A stretch of DNA of 64,000 nt from Effrenium voratum (GCA_963377175.1 CAUJNA010001013.1:1036872-1100871); one strand, 5' to 3'. Shown: positions 28,433 through 37,493, numbered from the stretch's first letter. The notes: generated from the sequence alone by a model not told the origin. Translations and numbers: made by a program.

Positions 28433-29723
28433 TTACGCTGTAGCCAAGGCTAAGACCTGGCCCAAGGTTACCACCGCTCGCAATACTCGAGGGGTAACCT
28501 ACAGCATCGTTGGGCTGACTAACGCCAGCGCCAACCCCTTGGTGGCTAACGCCACCTCCGTAGGCAGGACCATAGAAACTGGAACCACACTGATTGTTCC
28601 CAGCTCCATGAGTATCAGCAGCACTACCATAGAACCCGGGTGCTCCACCAGGGTAACCCCCGGTAGGAGCCCCTCCACTCGGGCCTCCAGGAGGTCCAGT
28701 GAGACCTTGGCCTCCGCCGGGATGTCCAGGACCTGGTGGTGGAAATGGAGCATGCCCATGACCACCACTTCCACTCCCACCTTGGCCGGATGGTCCGCCT
28801 TGCCCACCTCCTCCCCCAGGAGGAGGAGGGGGAGGGGGCGGTCCAGCTGCATTGCGTTCATGCCGAATAGTACAGCGCGCACATCGCTCGAGGCCATCAT
28901 TGCCAAAATGACTGTGATCCTCGCAGATGTGGTTCGCACACTCCGTGCAGGAATACATGGGGACCTCCTGGGCACTTTTGTGACACGCCCAGCATTTCAT
29001 CTTCAAGAAGTGACAATTGCAACAGTCCCCATCGTCGCCCCGGCAAAGCCTGCAAAAATCACGCTTGCACGTGACACACGAGAATTCAGCGTCCGGGTGC
29101 CTACGGTCATTGGGTTCATCGAGGGCACAGATCTTTGGCGCACCTGGGCCACCGGTACCGGGAGCTCGTCTTGCAGCCGGTGCCGAGGCCTGTCCACGAT
29201 CAGATGGAGTTCCAGGGGTCCTCCAGCTATCGCCGGGACTCTGGATGTCGGCACGAGCTCTACTCCCAGGAGTCCTCCAGCTATCGCCGGGACTCTGGAT
29301 GTCGGCATGGGCCCTATTACCCCTACCACCTCCTGGATGACGGTCAGGGTTCGGAGACGCTCCCGCTATCGCGGATCGGCCTATCCAGGTTCGGAGAGAT
29401 GCTCCCGCTATCGCGGACTGGCCTTTCCCCCCTCGATTGCCGACTCCGGACCTCAGATCCCCTATCGGGGACGGCAGCAGGCCTCGGGCTCCTATTCCTA
29501 CCCACATCCCTGTTGGGAGAAACAGAAATGTCCCCCCTTGCGCGTGCGCGGGGGCCATCCCTCGCACGCCCTGGCGGTGAATGCGACCTGTCAGGCAGTC
29601 CCCGAGCCCTCCTGCTTCTGCTGTCAGCCCTCTCCCTATCGGGATTAATGGGATGCCTGCCTGCTCGGGAAGGATCGACCCTACCGGGCACATCTGGCAA
29701 AGCGTGATCAACCAAATCAACAC
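28380..29723 (-). CDS. ORF2: Cys-rich finger domain with Pro/Gly-rich tail
   Basis: Open frame of 447 codons from a GTG; the part above 29343 overlaps ORF1 and may not be translated, so ORF2 is probably reached by a frame change from ORF1. Residues 216-284 hold more than a dozen Cys and His residues in CxxC pairs (CVTCKRDFCRLC, CCNC, CWAC, CTEC, CARC), resembling a B-box or RING-like zinc-binding module. A proline run (PPPPPPPP) and a long Gly/Pro/Ser-rich tail follow. Two 17-residue direct repeats (containing IQSPGDSWRTPG) lie at about residues 141-170. It ends in a G6 run at 28382-28395; one G fewer would continue into the Gag frame. Role unknown, perhaps nucleic-acid binding. Confidence 0.6.
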   Translation of the reverse strand: MLIWLITLCQMCPVGSILPEQAGIPLIPIGRGLTAEAGGLGDCLTGRIHRQGVRGMAPAHAQGGTFLFLPTGMWVGIGARGLLPSPIGDLRSGVGNRGGKGQSAIAGASLRTWIGRSAIAGASPNPDRHPGGGRGNRAHADIQSPGDSWRTPGSRARADIQSPGDSWRTPGTPSDRGQASAPAARRAPGTGGPGAPKICALDEPNDRRHPDAEFSCVTCKRDFCRLCRGDDGDCCNCHFLKMKCWACHKSAQEVPMYSCTECANHICEDHSHFGNDGLERCARCTIRHERNAAGPPPPPPPPGGGGGQGGPSGQGGSGSGGHGHAPFPPPGPGHPGGGQGLTGPPGGPSGGAPTGGYPGGAPGFYGSAADTHGAGNNQCGSSFYGPAYGGGVSHQGVGAGVSQPNDAVGYPSSIASGGNLGPGLSLGYSVNGAGRQGDGGLLPVEGG

Positions 29724-32556
29724 CTCCGCCCGGTCTCACCGGAAGGCCAGTACCCCGACCGTTACCTTCTCCGGGAGTGGGCGTCGGAGACCTGATTCTG
29801 TGTCCCTGCCCCGCAAAAGCGTCGTATCCAACGTTCCGTCTCTCTCTGGGCTGTGGAGGATTTACCTGATTTTCCTGGACACCCTGAATAATGCCAGCAG
29901 CCTCATCGACATGACCTTCGATTTCATAGAGCTGAGCCATGATTCTGTTGTTCATTCCATTAAGAGTACGCACGTTACTCTCGACAGTGCTGATTCTCCG
30001 CATAGCGCCTTCAAGCGTACTCCGGAATGAGTCGATTTCACGCCTAACGGCAGACCGTGCTTGATCACTATTCGCAGGGAGATTGCGGATCTGCCTTCTG
30101 ATGTCATCAAGAACTTGATTCAGAATCCCCGAACTCGCTTCGTACTGCTCAACACGGGACTTCAAGGTTTCAAACCTCGCAAGGACATCGTCATGATCCC
30201 CATGGTGGCGTTGAACTCCGCGAGATAGATCCTGGACCTTTCGATTGACTTCGTCAATTGCTTCATGCCAGTCCTGCGGGGATACAGGTCCTGATGATCT
30301 ATCGATCGCCTGTGACCCCCTCCCACTTTGCAGCCTCGACATTCGATTAGCAAGGATGGTTTGTTCTTCATTAATGCCACCAATAGATTCGGAGGCCCAC
30401 TTAGCAAACTTCTCGTGTTCAAGGAGAGCCTTCTCGAGCTTCAGGTTTAACTCTCTGAAATTCGCGTTCACCCCGCTGCTGCTAGCCCTATCGGGCGGTT
30501 GCGCGGCAGGATTCAAATTCCATTCACCTGCTGGCGTCCGCATCCCAACGGTTTTCTCTACCGAGAACATCCGTCCCTCAAGCTTGTCCAAGTCCTTAAG
30601 GATCTCATCCTCGGAAGCAGCATGGCTCCTGTGGACGGCCTCACGATTCTCTTGAATCATCTGACGAAGCCGATCAGTTGCGGCCTCATTGTCCTTAACA
30701 GATTCATGAACCTCGTGTGAAAGCAGATTGATCCTCTGTTCCACGACTTCAGCCTGTTCATCGATGGCTTGCCTCACAATAGCTTTGCTGTCGGGACTGA
30801 CTTCCTTGGCAAACCGTTGAACTATCATTCGCATCCTACCGGCATCAGATTGAGTCGCAATCTCAGCTGTCAGGCGATCGACCTTGTCCTTCGTCTGTCG
30901 ATTCTCGTCGCCCCATTCCCTCCGCATGGAACTCACCTGACCGTTCAGTAATCTGATTTGGTCAGCAAAAATATGGAACGCCTTCGCGACTGAGCCAGAA
31001 ACCTCACCCCTCTCGAGCATCTCCTGGGTGTGCAAATCGAACACCTCCTTTGCCCTAGCGTCACCTGACTCACCGGAAGACTGGGATCTAAGGGCAGGAG
31101 GAGTCGATATCTCGATCCTCTCAGGAGCCCCACTAGCTCTAGCAAGTCTGCCGGGGTTGCCTACAGGACCTTCACCTATCCTGGACGGCCTACTCGGGGT
31201 AGATCCCCTTCTCCGGCTATCGCCAGATCGGGGATCAATGTTGGATGCACGAGACTCGGGAGTAGAATGAATGTGAACATCAGCAGGATCAGGCATCTCC
31301 TCATCCTGCGGGGTTGAGCCCATTGGTGAGGGGCTAGCCCTCCTCGCCTTTGACCTATCGGTCTCAATGGCGAGGGGTGACGGCCTCTTCGCAGAAGCAC
31401 TCCGTTCCCTGGCGGTCGAGCCCCACTGAGGTGTGAACTCGTTGCTAGACCTCAGCGTTTCAAGGTCACTGGTATCTCGCCCTAACGGGCTAGCGATCGA
31501 CGGACGATCTTCGATTCCGAGTGCATCGGCAAGCCGACCATCTCTTGCACCTGTCCCAACGACTGCGGCAGCCCGTTCAGTGATCCTTGGCGAACCAGTA
31601 ACCCGGTTCGAGTCCTCGTCTCTCTGATGCAGCGGACCTCCAAATGTAATGTTGGGAAAAGGGGGAACGTTCGGGGTGTCACCAATCACTGGGGGACCTA
31701 TCGGTCCCTCCCGGTCATGGATGGCCTCCAATCCCCTAAGAACTTCCCGGCTATCCCTGGCTCTCTCTCTCTCGCTCCGGGCGTCCCTGTCAACATGAAG
31801 GTCCCTGGCAGCTCCACGAGAGAGGCTCCTGGGCCTCGCGGCAGCACGGATTCTAGCATTCCGGCGTGACTGATCCTCTTCTTCATCACGACGATCCGCA
31901 AATGCGGCATAATCTTCATCATTATCAAACTCAAACTCGGCAGCAACAGGGTTGAGCCTATCGGCATCAGACTCCTGCTTTGCGCTACTGCCCCAGCCTG
32001 CGGTTGATTTCAACAGATCATCGTATCCGAAGCCTGTGAATTTCCTCTCCTCATGCTCATCAAACTGACCTGGATTTTGAGAACCAGTAGATCGACCCGA
32101 GATATCTCTCGGAGCCAAAACCATAGTCCCTGGTCCTTGCGGCCTGTCCTCAAACTCATCCGATACCTGAGACTCACCTGGAACAAGAGATCTCGGGGGT
32201 CGGGTCGGCATAGCCTCCGGGTCGTCCGAATGAGGGCGGGCCATGTTCATCGCCATGCTGATGAAGTCGAACTGTCCGCGCCTGTGACCTGATTCAGAGC
32301 CGCTCCTATCGGAGCGAACCCTTCGTGTCTGCTCATCATCGGTGGCCTGACGGAAAATGCGATCGTCTCCATCGTCGGTGTACCTGCCACGGCTCCTGGG
32401 TGTGTCCCTACCGGGATCTTCACCCCTGCGATCCTGACCTGTCGAACCTGCTTCGAAATCCTCGTAGTCATAGTCCGGTAGGTCCTCACCTGAGCGGAGG
32501 CCCCCTAGGATGGCCTCCTCATCCACGACACTCCTGTGAGATCGTGGGGTCGACAT
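29344..32556 (-). CDS. ORF1: large coiled-coil, Arg/Ser-rich protein before Gag
   Basis: About 1070 residues from the ATG at 32556, only 54 nt after the 5' LTR; the frame is open to 32580, but that start is TTG. The N-terminal half is acidic and rich in Ser, Arg, Asp and Pro (probably disordered). Roughly residues 540-900 have long heptad-like Leu/Ile/Val spacing with many Glu, Gln and Arg, typical of coiled coils. The C-terminal 150 residues are RS/RD-rich with repeated RDSGS motifs. No enzyme motif and no cysteine clusters. As the first ORF of an LTR element it is probably a structural, Gag-related or RNA-binding protein; the family is not recognised. The frame ends at 29344, where ORF2 continues in another frame. 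Confidence 0.75.
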   Translation of the reverse strand: MSTPRSHRSVVDEEAILGGLRSGEDLPDYDYEDFEAGSTGQDRRGEDPGRDTPRSRGRYTDDGDDRIFRQATDDEQTRRVRSDRSGSESGHRRGQFDFISMAMNMARPHSDDPEAMPTRPPRSLVPGESQVSDEFEDRPQGPGTMVLAPRDISGRSTGSQNPGQFDEHEERKFTGFGYDDLLKSTAGWGSSAKQESDADRLNPVAAEFEFDNDEDYAAFADRRDEEEDQSRRNARIRAAARPRSLSRGAARDLHVDRDARSERERARDSREVLRGLEAIHDREGPIGPPVIGDTPNVPPFPNITFGGPLHQRDEDSNRVTGSPRITERAAAVVGTGARDGRLADALGIEDRPSIASPLGRDTSDLETLRSSNEFTPQWGSTARERSASAKRPSPLAIETDRSKARRASPSPMGSTPQDEEMPDPADVHIHSTPESRASNIDPRSGDSRRRGSTPSRPSRIGEGPVGNPGRLARASGAPERIEISTPPALRSQSSGESGDARAKEVFDLHTQEMLERGEVSGSVAKAFHIFADQIRLLNGQVSSMRREWGDENRQTKDKVDRLTAEIATQSDAGRMRMIVQRFAKEVSPDSKAIVRQAIDEQAEVVEQRINLLSHEVHESVKDNEAATDRLRQMIQENREAVHRSHAASEDEILKDLDKLEGRMFSVEKTVGMRTPAGEWNLNPAAQPPDRASSSGVNANFRELNLKLEKALLEHEKFAKWASESIGGINEEQTILANRMSRLQSGRGSQAIDRSSGPVSPQDWHEAIDEVNRKVQDLSRGVQRHHGDHDDVLARFETLKSRVEQYEASSGILNQVLDDIRRQIRNLPANSDQARSAVRREIDSFRSTLEGAMRRISTVESNVRTLNGMNNRIMAQLYEIEGHVDEAAGIIQGVQENQVNPPQPRERRNVGYDAFAGQGHRIRSPTPTPGEGNGRGTGLPVRPGGGVDLVDHALPDVPGRVDPSRAGRHPINPDRERADSRSRRARGLPDRSHSPPGRARDGPRARARGDISVSPNRDVGRNRSPRPAAVPDRGSEVRSRQSRGERPVRDSGSISPNLDRPIRDSGSVSEP

Positions 32557-32583
32557 AGAGCTTGTAGTTGATGGTCTCAAGCG

Positions 32584-32600
32584 CGTAGGAAAGTCCTACG
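32584..32600 (-). other. Perfect 7-bp hairpin in the leader
   Basis: CGTAGGA and TCCTACG separated by 3 nt. It overlaps the inner half of the putative primer-binding site and lies about 28 nt before the ORF1 ATG. It could pair with the primer or regulate its access. Its loop does not belong to the GNUA hairpin family found through the element. Confidence 0.6.
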
Positions 32601-32610
32601 GCTGATAACC
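32592..32610 (-). promoter_or_regulatory. Putative tRNA primer-binding site
   Basis: The sense strand directly after the 5' LTR reads GGTTATCAGCCGTAGG. It lacks the TGG start expected for priming by a tRNA 3' CCA end. It resembles the GGTTAT-type sites of Drosophila copia, where an internal half-tRNA cut in the anticodon loop is the primer; its complement, CTGATAACC, looks like an anticodon loop and stem. Position is clear; the primer tRNA is inference. Confidence 0.5.
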
Positions 32611-32989
32611 TGTGATTCGGGCACGAGCCTGTGCCCAGGCAATGGGTAAGTTGGGGTAAACAAGCCACAAAAGAAAGGTTCCCCAAAAGCAAACCAATCC
32701 CCGGTCCCAAAGATCAGGGTTTCCCACACACCAGAGAACAACAACCAAAAGGGAAAAACCAAAACAAGTAAACAAGTACCCGCAACCTTGATCGACGATG
32801 AACCGCACGGGCGGACCCCACCAATCTGCCCCGGGCCGATGTCTCTTTCTCCACCGACACGAAGGTGATCGACGCGGGGACCCGGCGACGCTCATCCGAG
32901 GCGCGACGGACCCGCAAACTTGAGCCAAACATCACAGGTCAGTCACTACCGCGACTCCCTGTTGATGAAATGAATCATGGCTAATCACA
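32611..32989 (-). repeat. 5' LTR (right copy)
   Basis: 379 bp, matching 9125-9503 over its whole length with only two 1-bp indels: one extra C near 32697 and one missing A near 32955. In sense orientation it starts TGTGATTAG and ends CCGAATCACA, and is followed by the primer-binding-like site. It contains a T-rich stretch on the sense strand, a 6-bp stem hairpin (32619-32636) near its end, and an 11-nt fragment of the dinoflagellate spliced leader (32919-32929). I see no TATA box; dinoflagellate promoters usually lack one. Confidence 0.95.
32919..32929 (-). promoter_or_regulatory. DinoSL-like 11-mer in the 5' LTR
   Basis: The sense strand reads TTTGGCTCAAG, identical to the last 11 nt of the dinoflagellate spliced leader (known 3' end TTTTGGCTCAAG). 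It starts at about LTR position 62. A spliced leader fragment at this place would fit element RNA being trans-spliced and then copied back into DNA. Length is short, so this is a candidate. Confidence 0.5.
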
Positions 32990-32994
32990 TTAAT
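32990..32994. repeat. Target site duplication, right
   Basis: TTAAT directly after the AATCACA terminus; identical to 9120-9124. The empty site would join the sequence ending at 9124 to the sequence starting at 32995. Confidence 0.92.
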
Positions 32995-33089
32995 AAAGGA
33001 TTCTTGAACACCTCACTGCCTGAGTGGCTTGGCCAAACAAGTCCAACACATGTTGCCATTGAAATGGTGCTCCCCCCAAAAAAAACAGT

Positions 33090-33220
33090 CCAGGAACTCG
33101 GGAAGCGAGACGCGCCTCCTCCGCGCTGAAGCCGAGGACAGTGGCCACCAGACCTGGCCTCCTCCCCCGCAGCGCTGCCTGGGCGGGACCCCGAGGGACG
33201 TCCGAAGCCCGGGGTGACGT
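33090..33220 (+). CDS. GC-rich exon-like island right of the element
   Basis: High-GC patch with several open frames on both strands. The plus frame SETRLLRAEAEDSGHQTWPP is the best, but the minus frame is also open. Low certainty. Confidence 0.18.
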
Positions 33221-33235
33221 CTTGGAACCCATCCC

Positions 33236-33560
33236 CAAACCGACAAACGTCCAAAAACCGTCCAACCATCAAAAGACCACACAAGAACAGCAAGTTGTGC
33301 CACGACGCAATATTTCAAAACCAACCAACAAAAGCATCCAAACTACAGACCAAACCCTCAACAAACGATCACAAAGCCAGCAAACACATCCAACAAACAT
33401 GCAAAACACCATCAACAACAACGAGCATCAAATCATCCACCATGACAAGCACCATCCAAAACCCATCCACCATTCGTCAAAACTTCAAACAAAAGACACC
33501 CCAACCCAGAAACTTGATGAGCGGCGTCGCCCCAACATGAGCTGTGTCCTTTCGGGTCGC
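33236..33560. other. A/C-rich strand-asymmetric tract
   Basis: The plus strand is strongly enriched in A and C with few G or T (repeats of CCAACCA, ACAAAA, CATCCA). The open frames across it follow from this bias and are not convincing genes. Confidence 0.5.
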
Positions 33561-34049
33561 CTGGAAACAACCCCAGACTCCAAACAATCAAGTCTTTAGG
33601 ATAGCACCATCCACTAGACTTGTTTCATCCAGTACATCGGACGTCCCCGTGGTTTCCATTTAAGTTCCTCAACAGGGGGATTGTTACAATATAACCCACA
33701 ATGTGTTGAAGACAAATTCAATTGAAACTGGAAAGCTGTCAAGGACATGGGCCCTGTTTAGACCCTGGTGCCGCCATGTTCCACCCTGTTGAAGGGGGCA
33801 CGAGCAAACCGAAATAAGGGAATTGTGCCATCCAGTTTCACCCCGACTCACTTCCTGAGTCTCTGAGTGGATAGGCCACAAAAAGTCTGAACTTTCTGTT
33901 TGTCACATGCCTTCCGAAAAAGTGGCTAAAGTCCAGAAACCCAGGGAAACCCAACCGCAACTTGCGAACGCGTCGCCGGGAAAAACATATGTCCAGTGAA
34001 ACTGACCGGGGAAAAACACACATTTTGCTACTAATTGCTAAACCAATGG

Positions 34050-34205
34050 AGGCCGAATGGGCCGAATGGACAGCGCATCCGTCAGCTTCTCGCCTCCAGG
34101 AAGCGCGGCTGGGTCAAGGGCGCCAGCGCCTTGCTGCTGATCCACGCTGCCTCTGCGTGGCCTGTGTCGGGCGCCCGAGATTTCGATGTGCTTTGCTTGA
34201 TGTTT
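34050..34205. CDS. Exon-like island, strand uncertain
   Basis: GC-rich stretch. Plus reads RIRQLLASRKRGWVKGASAL; minus reads RRGSVDQQQGAGALDPAALP. Either could be a real exon; no family recognised. Confidence 0.22.
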
Positions 34206-35057
34206 GTTCTGAGTTTGACACCTTTTGAACCCATGTCTAGGGCCCTTTGAGCCCATTGATTGACGTTAGGATCAGAACGCTTCTAAATGTGACCCCAATG
34301 GACCCGACTGGGACCCACAAGACCGGTTGGCAGGGAAATGGGCTTTGTTTGGTCCGAAATTGCAACGAGCACCTGGCTCCGATGCGAGCCCCAAGATATA
34401 CCCACTGATGTACACCTTGTATCGATTACTACTTGTGGCCAGGGAATGTGTACATATCTATATATATATATACACATTTCGTGGCCCGCCATCGGTACGT
34501 AGTGAAATCCCTTATCGGCTCTGGGGTGGCTTGCACTCTTCAGGTACCTTGATGCTTCTTCGAGGGCGTCTTGAAGTGACGGCAGTTTCTAAAAACCCTG
34601 GCTTCGATGTGGATTGTTGAAGCAAGAAGAACGCCTTCTACCTGTACTCTACGAGGGGTGTTTGGAAGAACCTTCCACCATGGAAACGCCAAGGTGCAAA
34701 GGGTGTAACAGCTCCTACCAGGGGTTGTCTCATCCACTGTACTCTCAAGAAGGACAGCCCCAAAGCCAAGCATTTGCACAAATCCTACCATTTAGAGTAC
34801 AGTGACCACGCTTGCGCGAATTGGGTGCTGGGGCCAAGTTAGGTTCTGTCGGTAGGACTGGCTACAACGACTCATGAGTCTCCTCAAGTGGAGTTTGCCT
34901 TACTGTAGATAAAGGGGTCATTAACTATTGACTACTTACTAACTGTCTCAAGCACACCAGAATGCTTCGCCCCGACAATCATGACTAAACGCCCCATATG
35001 TTATACGCTGTAGATCCCAGCTACCCCTATAGTGAGTAACCCTGCACCATGTTCCTT

Positions 35058-35120
35058 TCGCCTTTTCAGCATTGATTCCCTTGGTTACCTACAAAAGCAA
35101 GGGAAATGGAATCACTCCAA
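35058..35120 (+). repeat. Short dispersed repeat, inverted partner at 39245-39300
   Basis: Roughly 55 bp containing TTGGTTACCTACAAA and GGGAAATG; a diverged reverse-complement copy lies at 39245-39300. Both sit near text such as CAACCTACTT...GTTGAACATCCAAG (35325-35360, 39430-39472), so a larger diverged element may be present. Confidence 0.45.
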
Positions 35121-36043
35121 GGCTTGGTTCCCCATTCTCTTTACCGGCTGTTCTCCTTAGAAACGGCCCATTTTCACCGGGGGACCATTTCGTGCAGAGA
35201 AGGTCTCTGAAAAGATTGGGGAAGGTACAGCCACTTAGACGTTCAACCAAGTTAGTAAGTAGTTTTAACCATAAGTATTTATTGGGGTTAGTCCCCTTAC
35301 AACCCCTGATAACCATGCTTATTACAACCTACTTACTAAGTTGGTTGAACATCCAAGTAGAATCACTGGGATAGTTTATCAACCTGACAAATCTCATTCA
35401 CAAGGGACCTTTACAATCTACGAGTCTCGATCCTTCCACATAGGCGAGCTTGGCGGAACACGTGGTCAGAATCGCAGAACACAAACGCCTCACATCCGAT
35501 CGAGTGGGTAGACCAGAAGTCCGTGCCACTATGGTCTTCCCAACAAGTCAGAGTGTGAGAAGCCTACCAGTGGAGTTCCTGTTGGCTTCCCACACCACGC
35601 CACGCCCAAAAAGAGCGCCTCAACAAACACACCTACCCACACCAAACCAAGAGAACAGGAGTAGAGGGACCCAAACCACCGGGCCAAATAAGTGTTGATT
35701 CATGGGAACCGGGATCAGATTCATTGGGTGTGCCATTTGGAAGGGAATACAAATCCTTTTGGAGGAAACAACCACGTTAATCCACCAGTTCATTTCCGGG
35801 TCGGGATTTCGAGGGTCACCAAATACCTTTGGTGACAACCTAATTCATGGCTCCTTGATCCCTTGCTAAAAGTTCAACTTTGAGAGATGCCAAACGTCCA
35901 GCTCCCCTAAGCATCATTGGACCGTTTAGAGGGGATAAGGGATCTTCAACAAAGGCCGACTCGAGGTGCCGAGATTCCTAGGTTTAAGCAGCTCAAAGTC
36001 TAAGAAACAGTATGGCTGGGAACAGCCAAGCTAAATAGGTCGC

Positions 36044-36112
36044 GTTATACGTATATATATATATATATACAGATATATATATATATATATATATATGCTA
36101 CCCCCCCCCCCC
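36044..36112. repeat. TA microsatellite with adjacent C run
   Basis: About 45 bp of TA repeats with a CAG interruption, followed by a run of 13 C. Similar TA tracts with neighbouring G or C runs are at 34458-34472, 37963-37976, 41512-41527, 41599-41614, 42655-42668, 46072-46091 and 57956-57976. Confidence 0.85.
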
Positions 36113-36164
36113 AGGGACCTACCTTTTGGTTGCCTCTCCAGTGCATGATTTGCCCATCTAGGAC

Positions 36165-36715
36165 TGGGAGGAACGATCTCTCAACTAGGACCACGACCAA
36201 ATGAGACTAGAACCCAGGATCTCTCAACTGGGACTAGGACCAAACTAGGACTAGACGACCCACCTCAGATTCTTACAAAAAAATAGTTTCAAGTATAACT
36301 TCCTCTCTAATGTCCTGTATACTTTCTAATTATTGCAGTAAACTAGGGAGCAACCTAGCACTAGAACCAAGGATCTCTCATCTAGGACCAAACTAGGACT
36401 AGACCATTCAAATCTACTTCTTATAGTATTTGGATGTCAAGCATTACATTCTGGTGGAAAGAAAGTCATGTTTAATATTTGGCTTGAAACAGAATAACCA
36501 TAAATTATGCCTGGATATGTTCTTTACTTTATTCTACTGTTCAGTTAGCAGTTGCATAGAAATTGAGTAATATATTAACTACAATTCATAAGGAACTTCC
36601 TTTGCATTGTCCTTTGTACGTTCTATTTATTTCAGTAAGCTAGGACCATACTAGGCCTAGAACCAAGGATCTCCCAACTAGGACTAGGACCAAACTAGGA
36701 CTAGACCATCTAAGA
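36165..36715 (+). repeat. Three copies of a CTAGGACTAG-type unit
   Basis: Copies at about 36165-36255, 36340-36405 and 36640-36712 share GGATCTCTCAACTAGGACTA and ACCAAACTAGGACTAGACCA-like text. About 300 bp separates the second and third, with weaker similarity continuing after them (CTATTTATTTCAGTAAGCTAGG), suggesting a decayed tandem repeat of about 300 bp. Confidence 0.6.
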
Positions 36716-37493
36716 ATTTAACTCTAGTTCTGAAAGTGATTGAATTTCAAGTACAAAGTTCCATTGGACAGGAAATCGGTTGTACCATGTAATTTGACAT
36801 AGAACAATCAGTACTTAACTTCGAATATAAATCGAAATTCTGGCTGGAGTATGTCCTTCTTAAGCTCCATTGAATTTCAAACAGAAATTGGGTCGAATGT
36901 GATAAAACATATTAAGTGGAATTCATAAGGAAAGAATCCAAAGGTCCAAAACTTGTCTTTTAACTAGTCCTAACACTACCATGGTCAGAAAACACCGTAA
37001 AACACAGTGTTGTGTTGTGTTTTTCATACTCAATTCACATCTGCACCAACGAACACTCGCTAAATGCTCGTTTGAATTTGAACACGATTTAATTGGGACT
37101 CAATAATGAAATATTTGGACAGAATCCTAACGGTAATCAAATCTGAAATTTCGAGTTTAAATAGAGTTCCTTTCCCAATATGTACTTACAGTTCAATTAG
37201 AGCTTTCACAGGATTCGATAAGGAAAGAACCCAAGCCTGTATTCAACATTCAAGAATCAATATTCTCTAGACAAGTCTTCTTTGCAAACGCGAGTCCAGG
37301 CCCGAGTGACACCGATTGAAACCAACTGAAATTTCAGTTGAGCCTAGGTTCAAGATTCCCTAGAAAACTTTGGCCTACACTCTTGAATGTGGGCCAAGAT
37401 TGAAAAAGATTGAATGAAAAATCAGGACTTGGATGCTTGCACAACACTGTGCCAAAGTACAGCCGCGCAAAGTGCAATGTTGAATTTGGGTCT

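Larger units (their letters stand above)
9822..32416 (-). repeat. Family of about 65 covarying GNUA-loop hairpins
   Basis: Sense-strand hairpins with a 3-6 bp stem and loop GATA, GTTA or GGTA (plus strand TATC, TAAC, TACC). Stems of 6 bp: 11179-11194, 11640-11655, 13588-13603, 14850-14865, 26972-26987, 28541-28556, 31693-31708, 32301-32316. Stems of 5: 10311, 12245, 14289, 16680, 19726, 20562, 29458, 30554 (14 nt each). Stems of 4 (12 nt each): 10083, 12203, 12701, 14063, 15040, 15100, 15613, 16043, 17445, 18870, 19672, 23366, 24510, 24821, 25536, 26543, 28060, 28222, 29363, 29405, 29633, 30485, 31352, 31479, 32405. Stems of 3 (10 nt each): 9825, 10056, 10622, 12744, 12836, 13203, 15537, 15761, 15957, 19056, 19095, 19614, 19821, 20669, 22876, 23064, 25440, 26157, 27167, 29679, 30042, 31956. 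With an internal G-U pair: 28514-28529, 29223-29236, 29277-29290, 31212-31227. Stem sequences differ but remain complementary. None clear in the flanks. Confidence 0.85.
9120..32994 (-). mobile_element. Giant Ty1/copia-type LTR retrotransposon with target site duplication
   Basis: Complete LTR retrotransposon transcribed right to left. Two near-identical LTRs (9125-9503 and 32611-32989) with TGTG...CACA ends are bounded by the 5-bp target duplication TTAAT. Domain order in the sense direction is ORF1, ORF2, Gag (CCCH), protease, integrase, methyltransferase-like block, dUTPase, RT (YVDD), RNase H, ORF-A, -B, -C, -D. Integrase before RT is the Ty1/copia (Pseudoviridae) order. At 23.9 kb it is several times the usual copia length; the excess comes from a long pre-Gag region and about 9 kb of ORFs after RNase H. 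Successive ORFs change frame at about eleven places, but the long frames otherwise have no internal stops. Copy identity as an LTR element is seen directly; activity is unknown. Confidence 0.96.

Noticed and set aside
28209..29648. 479-codon open frame on the plus strand
   Set aside because: Antisense to ORF2 and Gag; an open frame produced by the GC and codon bias of the minus-strand genes. The minus frames carry recognisable fingers and Gag sequence, this one none.
9822..32416. CCCTAA words as telomere-like repeats
   Set aside because: CCCTAAC occurs only where the stem happens to be C-rich and is always followed by the complementary GGG; no tandem telomeric array exists.
9822..32416. CRISPR-like array
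   Set aside because: The repeated hairpins are 10-16 bp, variable in stem and irregularly spaced inside coding sequence; no constant repeat or spacer layout.
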